NCBI GenBank assembly: GCA_937926875.1
Contig: CALBAX010000086.1
Span: forward strand, 1-29,571
Source of the DNA: an uncultured Desulfovibrio sp.
Lineage (GTDB): Bacteria; Desulfobacterota; Desulfovibrionia; Desulfovibrionales; Desulfovibrionaceae
DNA: 29,571 nt
Reading direction: 5' to 3'
The translations under genes and the position numbers were made by a program. Below are positions 1 through 7,084 of this stretch, in pieces. How positions within the stretch are numbered: position 1 is the stretch's first letter; every line of letters begins with the position of its first letter. Under the pieces are notes generated by a model. The model searched no databases. It had not been told where the DNA came from and saw nothing but the letters and a program-made list of their open reading frames with translations.

Positions 1-41
1 ATGGATTCTTCCACGATGCCGCTGATGCGGAGCCTAGGCAT
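1..41 (-). CDS. nrdG: Anaerobic ribonucleotide reductase activating protein, N-terminal fragment
   Basis: Only the first 13 codons lie in the window; the gene runs off its left edge. The start ATG is at 41-39 and overlaps the stop of the preceding 55-aa ORF by 8 bp. The visible peptide MPRLRISGIVEES resembles the N-terminus of NrdG-type radical SAM activases, which usually continues with a GPG stretch and then the CxxxCxxC cluster motif. NrdG uses S-adenosylmethionine and a [4Fe-4S] cluster to place the glycyl radical on NrdD. The position directly after the nrdD pieces supports the call; the short visible length limits confidence. Confidence 0.72.
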   Translation of the reverse strand, partial: MPRLRISGIVEES

Positions 42-201
42 GCTTGACGCGGTCGCGTTCTTCGGCTCGCTTGGCGTTGTTGAAGCGGTCAAGCGTCCCC
101 ACCAGATAGCCGGTGATGCGGCGCACGCGTTCGAAAGCCACGCCTTCGCCCACCATTTTCACTTCGGCTTTGGTCTCGGTCAGTTCAGATTTCATCAGCA
201 T
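34..201 (-). CDS. Separate glycyl-radical C-terminal peptide of class III ribonucleotide reductase (55 aa)
   Basis: This 55-residue ORF contains RRITGYLVGTLDRFNNAKR at residues 27-45 and ends RDRVKHA. From memory it aligns without large gaps with the last part of E. coli NrdD, where RRVCGYLG holds the radical Gly681, so Gly31 here would carry the glycyl radical. It has its own ribosome binding site (AGGAGGAG, 9 nt before the ATG at 201). It lies 38 bp after the nrdD stop and in a different reading frame, so simple readthrough of nrdD would not produce it. Its stop overlaps the nrdG start. Inference: a small trans-acting radical subunit that docks on NrdD, comparable in principle to GrcA (YfiD), which replaces the radical domain of pyruvate formate-lyase. 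The alternative is a frameshift or sequencing error that split one gene, but the intergenic Shine-Dalgarno argues against this. Confidence 0.82.
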   Translation of the reverse strand: MLMKSELTETKAEVKMVGEGVAFERVRRITGYLVGTLDRFNNAKRAEERDRVKHA

Positions 202-239
202 GGTCCAGGCTCCTCCTCTTGGGTAAAAAGTGACGGAAA

Positions 240-2495
240 CTAGCGGCAGCAGTTGGGCATGTGCGGATACTTGCGGCGCAGCATCTTGAGCGTTTCCTGA
301 CTCACGGCCTCGCCCTCCTTGCGCCCGCAGCGGGGGCACTGGCCGTTGATGACGCCCACATAGCCGCACACAGGGTCGCGGTCCAGCGGATGGTTGATGG
401 ACCCGTAGCCCACACCTTTATCGTGCATGAAACGGATGATGGTCTCGAAGGCTTCCAGGTTCTTGCAGGTATCGCCGTCCAGCTCCACATAGGTGATATG
501 GCCGGCATTGGTGAAGCTGTGGTAGGGCGCTTCCAGCTCGATCTTGCGGAAAGCCTTGATGGGGAAATACACGGGCACGTGGAAGGAGTTGGTATAGTAC
601 TCCCGGTCCGTGACGCCCTTGATGACGCCGTACTTCTTGCGGTCCAGGGCCACGAAACGGCCGCTCAGACCTTCGGCAGGCGTGGCGATCAGGGTAAAAT
701 TGAGATGCGTCTTGGCGGCCTCGTCATCGCAGCGCTTGCGCATGTGCTCCACGATGCGCAGCCCCAGCTTCTGGGCGTCCTCGCTCTCGCCGTGGTGCTT
801 GCCGGTCAGGGCTATCAGGGTCTCGGCCAGGCCGATGAAGCCCACGGTCAGGGTGCCGTGCTTGAGCACTTCGGCCACGCTCTCGTCCCAGTCCAGCTTT
901 TCGGAATCCAGCCAGATGCCGTTGCCCATCAGGAAGGGATAGTTGCGCACCTTCTTGGAGCACTGGATGTCGAAGCGGTGCAGCAGCTGGCGGAACACCA
1001 GGTCGATCTGGTCGTCCAGCAGCTGGAAGAAGCGCTCCGGATCGCCCTTGGCCTCGATGCCCAGGCGGGGCAGGTTGATGGACGTGAAGCTCAGGTTGCC
1101 GCGGCCGCAGGTCACCTGACGGTCGGGGTCGTACACGTTGCCCAGCACGCGGGTGCGGCAGCCCATGTAGGCCACTTCGCTGTTGTAGTCGCCGGGCTTG
1201 TAGTACTGGAGGTTGAACGGCGCATCCAGGAAGCTGAAATTGGGGAACAGACGCATGGCCGACGTTTTGATGGCCATCTTGAACAGGTCGTAGTTGGGGT
1301 CGCCCTCGTTGTAGTTGACGCCTTCCTTGACCTTGAAGATCTGCACCGGGAAGATGGAGGTCTCGCCGCTGCCCAGGCCGGCCTGGGTGGCCAGCAGCAG
1401 GTTGCGCACCACCATGCGGCCTTCGGCGGAGGTGTCGGTGCCGTAGTTGACGGAGCTGAAGGGCACCTGCGCACCGGCGCGGGAATTCATGGTGTTCAGG
1501 TTGTGCACGAAGGCTTCCATGGCCTGGTAGGTGCGGCGGTCGGTGATGCGCAGGGCCTCCTCGGCGGCGTAGGCATGGGCGGCACGCACGAGACCGCGCT
1601 CGTCCTCGGCCACCAGGCCTTCCATGCGCTTGCCGAGTTCGTCCACATCGGCCATGCGGATGGCGGGCATCACGGGCAGCAGGATCTGCTGGCTGAACTC
1701 TTCGGCCCGGGCGGCATCCATGCCGGTCCTGATGCGCACGAAGGCGGTGAAGGCGTGCCGGTATTCCTTGCGGAAGGTCTTGGCCACGCCGCCGGCCATG
1801 GCATAGTCGAAATGCGGCACGCTCTGGCCGCCGTGCATCTCGTTCTGGTTGGCCTGGATGGCGATACAGGCCAGGGCGGAATAGCTCTCGATGGAGTTGG
1901 GCTCGCGCAGATGGCCGTGACCGGTGGAGAACCCGTTGCGGAACAGCGGGATCAGGTCGATCTGGCAGCAGGTCTCGGTGAGCATGTAGAAATCCTTGTC
2001 ATGGATATGGATGTCACCGTTGATGTGCGCGGCCGATGCGTCCTTGGGCAGGACGTAGTTGTCGGTGAAATACTTGGCCCCTTCGGAACCGTACTTGAGC
2101 ATGGTGCCCATGGCCGTATCGCCGTCGATGTTGGCATTCTCGCGCTTGATGTCTTCTTCGATGGCGGGCGCGTAGGTCAGAGTCTTGTAGATCTCCATCA
2201 GGTACGATTCCGCGTTGCGGCGCTTGGTGTGCTCGGCCCGGTACAGGATGTAGGCCTTGGCGGTCTTGGCGTAATCGTACTGGATCAGGGTCTCTTCCAC
2301 CACGTCCTGGATCTCTTCCACATGGCGGAGGTTCTGGGCTTCGAGCTTGCGGCAGACCTTTTCGGTGACGAACAGGAGATCCGTGGGGGACATGTCCTCG
2401 CCGGACGCCTTGTTGGCCTTGGTGATGGCATTGAGAATCTTGACGGAATCGAAGGTGACCTCGGTCCCGTCCCGCTTGATGATGCTCGCAAGCAT
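240..2495 (-). CDS. nrdD: Anaerobic (class III) ribonucleoside-triphosphate reductase, large chain
   Basis: The 751-residue protein reduces ribonucleoside triphosphates to dNTPs in the cytoplasm without oxygen or B12. An ATP-cone regulatory domain occupies about residues 1-95 (starts MLASIIKRDGTEV). The ten-stranded barrel keeps Cys176-Cys177 (TCCQ; E. coli C175) and Cys446 (MGCRTR; E. coli C444, the thiyl radical site). The C-terminus has DPVCGYVG and CPRCGR, probably the structural zinc site, and ends MPNCCR. It lacks the terminal RR[IV]xGYL glycyl-radical segment, which is found on the next ORF. I chose the ATG at 2495 because the ATP cone begins there and GGAG/AGGA lie just upstream. The frame stays open to 2816, but that extension runs through the riboswitch. 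Expression is probably controlled by the cobalamin riboswitch upstream. Confidence 0.93.
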   Translation of the reverse strand: MLASIIKRDGTEVTFDSVKILNAITKANKASGEDMSPTDLLFVTEKVCRKLEAQNLRHVEEIQDVVEETLIQYDYAKTAKAYILYRAEHTKRRNAESYLMEIYKTLTYAPAIEEDIKRENANIDGDTAMGTMLKYGSEGAKYFTDNYVLPKDASAAHINGDIHIHDKDFYMLTETCCQIDLIPLFRNGFSTGHGHLREPNSIESYSALACIAIQANQNEMHGGQSVPHFDYAMAGGVAKTFRKEYRHAFTAFVRIRTGMDAARAEEFSQQILLPVMPAIRMADVDELGKRMEGLVAEDERGLVRAAHAYAAEEALRITDRRTYQAMEAFVHNLNTMNSRAGAQVPFSSVNYGTDTSAEGRMVVRNLLLATQAGLGSGETSIFPVQIFKVKEGVNYNEGDPNYDLFKMAIKTSAMRLFPNFSFLDAPFNLQYYKPGDYNSEVAYMGCRTRVLGNVYDPDRQVTCGRGNLSFTSINLPRLGIEAKGDPERFFQLLDDQIDLVFRQLLHRFDIQCSKKVRNYPFLMGNGIWLDSEKLDWDESVAEVLKHGTLTVGFIGLAETLIALTGKHHGESEDAQKLGLRIVEHMRKRCDDEAAKTHLNFTLIATPAEGLSGRFVALDRKKYGVIKGVTDREYYTNSFHVPVYFPIKAFRKIELEAPYHSFTNAGHITYVELDGDTCKNLEAFETIIRFMHDKGVGYGSINHPLDRDPVCGYVGVINGQCPRCGRKEGEAVSQETLKMLRRKYPHMPNCCR

Positions 2496-2544
2496 GTTTT
2501 CCTGCTCCAGATCCAAGATATTTTTTGAGACCCGTTTTAGGGTC

Positions 2545-2577
2545 AACACAAAAGACCCTCCCTGTAAGGGAGGTCTC
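2545..2577 (-). terminator. Terminator-like hairpin between the B12 aptamer and nrdD
   Basis: On the minus strand GACCTCCC (2575-2568) pairs with GGGAGGGTC (2562-2554) across a 5-nt loop, and TTTTGTGTT follows. It lies downstream of the aptamer and 50 bp before the nrdD start, where a riboswitch terminator is expected. Overlapping alternative stems (GGGTC with GACCC at 2544-2540, and that GACCC with GGGTC at 2533-2529) suggest switching between folds. Confidence 0.5.
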
Positions 2578-2701
2578 AGGCCCTGAAAAATCATGAAAAA
2601 GGTGGAAAAAAAGATACGGACGCCCGGCGACAGAGTATCATGACGTCCCTTCCCAGCGGCAAAAACCCGTTGCCGTGAGGCTGTCCCCATGGACAAACGG
2701 C

Positions 2702-2877
2702 AGAAGCAGGTCTTCCGGCTCGTCACCCTGCTCCCGGCCTTCCCGGCGACTGCCAGTGGCACACGGGGGGAGAAGGTTCTGCGACTTACGGCGGCGGGTC
2801 CGCTCCCGGATCTCACGGGATTCCCGATGAAGCTCGTAGCAGCGCTTCTGCCCGCTCAAGATGGCAAAAGGTGCCTC
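2702..2877 (-). promoter_or_regulatory. Cobalamin (B12) riboswitch upstream of nrdD
   Basis: Read on the minus strand, this leader has the conserved blocks of the adenosylcobalamin aptamer in order. They are GGCACC near 2873, then GGGAATCCCGTGAGATCCGG, then GCGGACCCGCCGCCGTAA, then the B12 box GCCACTG (2760-2754), then CGGGAAGGC, and finally GACGAGCCGGAAGACCTGC (ending near 2706). About 210 nt of leader with terminator-like hairpins separate it from the nrdD start. Known from the family: such aptamers usually reduce expression when B12 is abundant. Some bacteria use them to silence B12-independent ribonucleotide reductases when a B12-dependent class II enzyme can work. Confidence 0.88.
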
Positions 2878-2924
2878 AAGTGTCAACACAGGTTTTTTAT
2901 ATGTATTTATAACAATTTGAAATT

Positions 2925-2952
2925 ATTATAAAAAATCACAAGTCTGCGCCAA
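2925..2952 (-). promoter_or_regulatory. Probable sigma70 promoter of the nrdD operon
   Basis: On the minus strand TTGGCG (2952-2947), a 16-bp spacer and TATAAT (2930-2925) form a good promoter in an AT-rich island. It lies about 50 bp before the riboswitch, so the aptamer would be at the 5' end of the transcript. Confidence 0.5.
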
Positions 2953-3221
2953 GACAGACAATTTATCAAAGCCCGCGCCAGCTCTGGGCTGGCGGGATTT
3001 TTGAACCCGCAGGGCACTCCACCTGCGCTGTTTTTCACAACTTTCCGGCCGGTCGAAGCCCCTTTTCCGCTGGAAGGAGACCCTCCTCCAGACAGCTCCC
3101 CAGCACGCCTCCAGGCCCCATGCCGGACGCCGCAGCCCGCGTACGGGCCGCGCATCCGGCCGGGAACCCATGCTGTCTCCGGCGTGGATACCCCAGGGAT
3201 ACCCGCACCGGCCTGTCGTCG
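2953..3221. other. Intergenic region between larA-like gene and nrdD promoter
   Basis: I see no gene here. It holds a hairpin at 2972-2997 (CCCGC-CCAGC pairing with GCTGGCGGG) followed on the plus strand by ATTTTTG, and a smaller one (CGCAGG/CCTGCG) followed by CTGTTTTT near 3008-3038. The first may end larA-like transcripts on the minus strand, although its T-tract is better on the plus strand. Confidence 0.45.
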
Positions 3222-4523
3222 TCAGTCCGCCAGCTTGGGCAGGGTCGAGGCGCCGTGCGGCATGATGGTGGTGCGCACGTCCAGCTCCTGTCCCAGGAAG
3301 TGGCGGGCCTTTTCCAGGGCCTCGTCCAGGCTATGGCAGATGTGCATCTTCGTCTTGCCGAACAGGGCGGCATCCATGTCCGTCACCAGGATGAGGTCAT
3401 GTTTCTCGGCCGCCTCGGCAAAGAGGAAGCCCACATAGCTGCCGATGGAGAAAGTATCGCGCAGGGCCTTTTCTCGGGCCTGCATGTCGCTGTAGGCGCA
3501 GATCTGCGTCTCCACATCGGGGTTGCCGAAGCCTTCGGAGCAGCGGGAAAGCAGGATCATGGTCCCCCCAGGCTGCACGGCGCTCAGGGCATTGCTCAGC
3601 AATTTGATGGTCTGGTACAGGTTGATGTCCTTGGGATAGCCGCCCGCGCTGGCCACCACCAGGGGCGTGCGCTCGTGGATGGTCACGCCTTCCATGCTGT
3701 CCACCAGACGGCAGGCCGCAGCATGGGACTGGATCCAGTCACCGGCAAATGCCTTGATGATGCGGTAATCGTCATTGACCACCACATTGAGGCCGAAACA
3801 GGGGCGGGCCATGGCCGCGGCTTCGAAGATGTCGGCATGGAAGATGTTGCTGTCCGCCATGTTGGCGCTGCGTACGTCGGCGTTGGTGCCGTTGCCGAAA
3901 CCGGGGTTCAGGGCCTGCTTGTGATGGCGCTGGATGGTCTCGTAACCGGCGATGCCGGGCAGCAGCATCTTGCCGCCGCCACCGAAGCCCGCCAGGAAGT
4001 GATAGACCACGCCGCAGGTGATGATGATCTTGTCACAGGCCATGGCATAACTGTTGAACCATACCGGCGTGCCGCGGCTGGTATCGCCCACATGCACCAG
4101 GTGGGCCGTATCGCGGCAGTCATGGTCGATGACGCGGATGCGGCGGCAGATGTCCCCGCCCAGCAGGCGGGCCTGTTCGTCGCCCATGTGGGCACGGTGC
4201 GTGCCCGTGGCCGTGACGATGAGGATGTCGCTGTCGGGGATGCCGCAGGCATTGAGCTCTTCCACCATCACATGGACGTAGACCGCGGGCGACTGCCACA
4301 AACGGGTCACGTCGGGCACCAGCAGGCAGATCTTCTCGCCGGGGGTGACGATGTCCTTCAGGCAGGGCGAGCCGATGGGATGGCGCAGGGCCTCACGCAC
4401 GGCCTGATCCGGTTCCATGACCGGCAAAAATACGGGATTGGACTCCAGCACGGCCGCCAGGTTCTTGCCGGCCACCGGCATGGTCCAGGAAATATCACCA
4501 TAGTGCAACGTATGTTCTGACAT
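3222..4523 (-). CDS. LarA-family nickel-dependent (lactate) racemase homologue
   Basis: This 433-residue protein matches the DUF2088/LarA family, whose members racemise or epimerise 2-hydroxyacids using a nickel-pincer nucleotide. Catalytic positions known from Lactobacillus plantarum LarA are present at nearly the same numbering: DVTR at 71-74 (R75), THRAH with His109 (H108), His175 (H174), Lys185 in GGGGKMLLPG (K184, which tethers the cofactor) and His200/His201 (H200). The enzyme is therefore probably active. It is cytosolic, with no signal peptide. I chose the ATG at 4523 because GAGGTG lies 6 nt upstream; an in-frame ATG at 4535 has no such site. The cofactor genes larB, larC and larE are not in this window. 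The substrate cannot be read from sequence; lactate is only the best-known one. Confidence 0.85.
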   Translation of the reverse strand: MSEHTLHYGDISWTMPVAGKNLAAVLESNPVFLPVMEPDQAVREALRHPIGSPCLKDIVTPGEKICLLVPDVTRLWQSPAVYVHVMVEELNACGIPDSDILIVTATGTHRAHMGDEQARLLGGDICRRIRVIDHDCRDTAHLVHVGDTSRGTPVWFNSYAMACDKIIITCGVVYHFLAGFGGGGKMLLPGIAGYETIQRHHKQALNPGFGNGTNADVRSANMADSNIFHADIFEAAAMARPCFGLNVVVNDDYRIIKAFAGDWIQSHAAACRLVDSMEGVTIHERTPLVVASAGGYPKDINLYQTIKLLSNALSAVQPGGTMILLSRCSEGFGNPDVETQICAYSDMQAREKALRDTFSIGSYVGFLFAEAAEKHDLILVTDMDAALFGKTKMHICHSLDEALEKARHFLGQELDVRTTIMPHGASTLPKLAD

Positions 4524-5178
4524 GACGCACCTCATTCCCTCAAAGGCCAGAAAACAGCGGAACAGTTCCGCAGAGGTCCGGGACTATAGGCCCCTCGCCG
4601 GTGGGCCGCAAGCCCAAAATCCGGGGAACCCTCCGATTTTATTTTATAAAATATCACATACCAAGCTCTTTGCTTTGATCCCGTGCCGTCTGTACTGCGG
4701 GCTACCGGCCACCGGCCTCCTTTTGTCTTCTTCATGACGTCTTGCCGTATCCGGCCGACAGGACATACTCCGCACTTCTTCAGCCCAGCCTCCCCGCCAG
4801 CGCAGTCCCTGACCTGCTGACACGATACGCCAGTCTCCGGCATCTTCTCTTGGCCGCTGATGCTGCCATATGACGGCACTCACCGCCCCTTCTCCTGCCA
4901 CAGCCCTGCACATGCAGCCAGCGGCCCTGCTCCGCCGCCGTCTCCCTGCAAAACAGTACTGCTCCGCTCCTGTTTGTCCATAATCGCGAGCACCTCGGCT
5001 CTCCTTGGCATTGGACCGCCCGTGCGGCAAGCTGCACCTTGTCATCTGCCGGTCTGCGCCCCAGCATATTGGCCCCTCCTCTCCGCCCCCTGCCAAAGGG
5101 GATCAAACCACACAGTCCGCAACGTCTAGGACTGCAGCCTCTCCAGACAGCGAGGGGGACCGGCATGCTGACCTGAAT
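4524..5178. other. Gene-poor region upstream of larA homologue
   Basis: About 650 bp without a recognisable gene on either strand. Short open frames here have Arg/Cys-rich, low-complexity translations and no convincing start sites. It begins with an AT-rich patch (4636-4664) that probably contains the larA-like promoter. It may hold decayed coding sequence, but I cannot name any. Confidence 0.4.
4636..4664 (-). promoter_or_regulatory. Possible promoter of larA homologue
   Basis: On the minus strand TTGGTA (4664-4659), 17 bp and TAAAAT (4641-4636) lie in the only AT-rich patch upstream of the gene. The leader would be about 110 nt. Tentative. Confidence 0.3.
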
Positions 5179-5258
5179 AAAAGTTTTTTCAGGAGTGGAT
5201 GGGGGCCCGGGGGAAGGAGGGGACAGTTTTTACAAAAAACGTTCCCTCCTTCCCCCGG
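5179..5258 (+). repeat. Palindromic intergenic repeat, copy 1
   Basis: The unit reads AAAAGTTTTTT, a purine-rich stretch GGAGTGGATGGGGG, then GGGGGAAGGAGGGGAC, a T/A-rich loop, and GTTCCCTCCTTCCCCC. The last two G- and C-rich arms are complementary over 16 positions with one G-T wobble. A second copy with the same order of blocks lies at 25557-25636 on the other strand. The strong stem with an internal T-run could act as a transcription terminator. Confidence 0.6.
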
Positions 5259-5343
5259 CAAACCATGCCTGCCCCGTCTCCAGGCATGTACAGATGCCTC
5301 CCTTTCCGCTTTCCCTGCCCGGCGGACAGCCCGCGAGGGTACG

Positions 5344-5369
5344 AAAAAAGGGCGGGATGTCCCGCCCTT
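5344..5369 (-). terminator. Terminator of DUF4139 gene
   Basis: On the minus strand AAGGGCGGGA and TCCCGCCCTT pair around a tiny loop, followed by TTTTTTCGT. It lies about 65 bp after the stop of the DUF4139 gene. Confidence 0.75.
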
Positions 5370-5435
5370 GTCCGGCCTCTGATCCGTCCCTCCTGCCGTC
5401 AGGGCGACAGAAGGGACATCACCACAAAAAACGTT

Positions 5436-7031
5436 TTACGGCGCCACAGGGCTCAGGCCCAGCTCGGCCGGAGCGCTGACGTTCACGCCGTGGCTGATGC
5501 TGCGGCTCTCGCCCGCAGGCACTTCCACTTTCCAGAACAGGCTGTGATCCTCGCCCTTCTGCGCCCGGGCGCCGTCCAGCGACACTTCCACGGACTTGTT
5601 GACCGGCAGGGGCTCGGGCCGCTCAACGCGCACGGTCACGGCCTGGGCACGGGCATTGTGCACCGTGTAGGTCCAGTTCCAGCTCCAGGTCTGGCGTTTG
5701 CCGATGATCCCGGTCTCACCGCGGCGCTTGTCGTCCGTGGTGGTGGTCACCGACACGCGGGGATCCACCCCGAAATAGAGGCGCACTTTATTGCCCTCGG
5801 GCACGAAACGTCCCGACCCCACCGGAAGGCCGTCCACGGAGAACTCGGCCGGGGCCGAAGGCCAGGGGGTGCTGTCCAGCGCCCGTTCCACCATCAGCCA
5901 CACCGGGCTGCCCTGCTCGTCGGGACGGGCCACCCACTGCAAGGGGGCCTTCCATTCTTCCTGCCGCAGCACAAGGCGTTCCTGTCCCTGCGGCAGGGTC
6001 ACGCGGCCCAGATCCCAACGGGCATAAGTGCCCTTGTCCAGCACCGGCACAGGGGCCGCGGGAGCATTGGCCGCGCTGTCGGCCCTGGCGGCCATCATCA
6101 CGGGCGCGGACTTGAACTCCGCAGCGGCCCGGGCATAGGGACGCGGCACCGGACCATCGTCCACCCGCCAGACGGGCAGGGCAGGCGCATCCAGCGGCCG
6201 GGCATCCTGCCAGACGATGGAGAGGTCGCAACCGCGCCAGTCCATGCCCGAGTTCTGGCGCAGCCGGGCCGTCAGGAGCACGCGGACGGTGCCTTCTTCC
6301 GGCCGGGCATCCAGATCGTAGACGGGATCCCAGCCGCTGTTGTCCAGCGTGTAGGCGTAGCGCACACGGACCTTCCCGGCCGTAGCGTCGTCCAGCAGCA
6401 GGATCACCAGCTGTCCGCTCTCCGTCACGCGCGGCAGGCTGGCCAGCACGCTGCTGATGGTCTTCAGCTCACGTTGCAGGGCGGCCTGCCGTTCACGCAG
6501 GCGGGGGATGACTTCCGTCATGCGGGCGTCCAGCTTTTCCAGAGCCTCCAGGCTCCGTTCCCCGGCGTGGGCCGTCCACAGGCCAAGACGGGCCGAGACG
6601 GCTTCCAGCTCGCCTTCCACGGCGCGCTTGCGGGCCAGCAGATCCTGGCGGCGGCGGGCGTCGCCATCAGCCACGGCGGCCGGGGCCACCCGGCTGCGCC
6701 AGCTGGCAAGGCGCACGTCCCCCAGGTCGAACTGCAGGTTGCGGGCGTTCTCGGGCACGAAAAGTTCCACGCGTCCCACGCCGTCCCGCACACGGACCTC
6801 CAGCTCTTCTTCCCCCTGCACCAGCGCGTGGGTGGGGAAAAGGGAGACCTGCTTCGGGCGCAGGAAGGTGTGCGGCGCTTCGTCCACCAGACCGAACGTG
6901 GCCGCGGTGGCGCCTTCGCGGGCCCAGACCGGCCCGGATACGGGGACAAGGCTCATGCCCGCCAGCAGGAACGAGACGCCCAGCAGGCGGGAAGGGATAC
7001 GACGGTGTCCAGTTGTCTTTTGCTTCATCAT
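5436..7031 (-). CDS. Exported DUF4139 domain protein
   Basis: The 531-residue protein has an N-terminal signal peptide (basic MMKQKTTGHRR, hydrophobic core around residues 16-33, likely cleavage after VWA near residue 37). An N-terminal beta-rich part (DUF4140-like) is followed by a helical, probably coiled-coil stretch at about 110-210 rich in Arg, Leu and Glu. The C-terminal two-thirds resembles DUF4139, with the typical stretches SGWDPVYDLDA and WTYTVHNARA. The biochemical role of this family is not established; it is expected in the periplasm or cell surface. The start at 7031 follows AGGA by 5 nt and precedes a good signal peptide, while upstream in-frame codons look non-coding. It is probably monocistronic: a terminator follows at 5344-5369. 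Confidence 0.85.
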   Translation of the reverse strand: MMKQKTTGHRRIPSRLLGVSFLLAGMSLVPVSGPVWAREGATAATFGLVDEAPHTFLRPKQVSLFPTHALVQGEEELEVRVRDGVGRVELFVPENARNLQFDLGDVRLASWRSRVAPAAVADGDARRRQDLLARKRAVEGELEAVSARLGLWTAHAGERSLEALEKLDARMTEVIPRLRERQAALQRELKTISSVLASLPRVTESGQLVILLLDDATAGKVRVRYAYTLDNSGWDPVYDLDARPEEGTVRVLLTARLRQNSGMDWRGCDLSIVWQDARPLDAPALPVWRVDDGPVPRPYARAAAEFKSAPVMMAARADSAANAPAAPVPVLDKGTYARWDLGRVTLPQGQERLVLRQEEWKAPLQWVARPDEQGSPVWLMVERALDSTPWPSAPAEFSVDGLPVGSGRFVPEGNKVRLYFGVDPRVSVTTTTDDKRRGETGIIGKRQTWSWNWTYTVHNARAQAVTVRVERPEPLPVNKSVEVSLDGARAQKGEDHSLFWKVEVPAGESRSISHGVNVSAPAELGLSPVAP

Positions 7032-7084
7032 CCTGTTCCTGACTTTCCAAGTCAGCAATGTCGCCCTGTCCGGGAGCGGCAGGC

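Noticed and set aside
390..410. DPVCGYVG in the large NrdD chain as the glycyl-radical site
   Set aside because: It resembles RVCGYLG but lies before CPRCGR and lacks the following RFN..K..E...RVKH segment. The 55-aa ORF matches that segment much better. Not fully excluded.
261..2528. 755-aa open frame antisense to nrdD
   Set aside because: It is the mirror of nrdD in GC-rich DNA, has a Gly/His/Val-rich translation without domains, and lies opposite a gene with clear catalytic residues.
2496..2816. N-terminal extension of nrdD
   Set aside because: The frame is open, but this stretch is the riboswitch and hairpin leader, and the ATP cone begins right at the start at 2495.
4540..4700. Nickel/cobalt riboswitch before the larA homologue
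   Set aside because: A metal-sensing leader would make sense, but I see none of the conserved NiCo aptamer blocks.
4644..5166. Minus-strand frames of 128-150 aa upstream of the larA homologue
   Set aside because: Arg/Gly/Cys-rich low-complexity translations, overlapping each other in different frames, with no ribosome site or recognisable domain.
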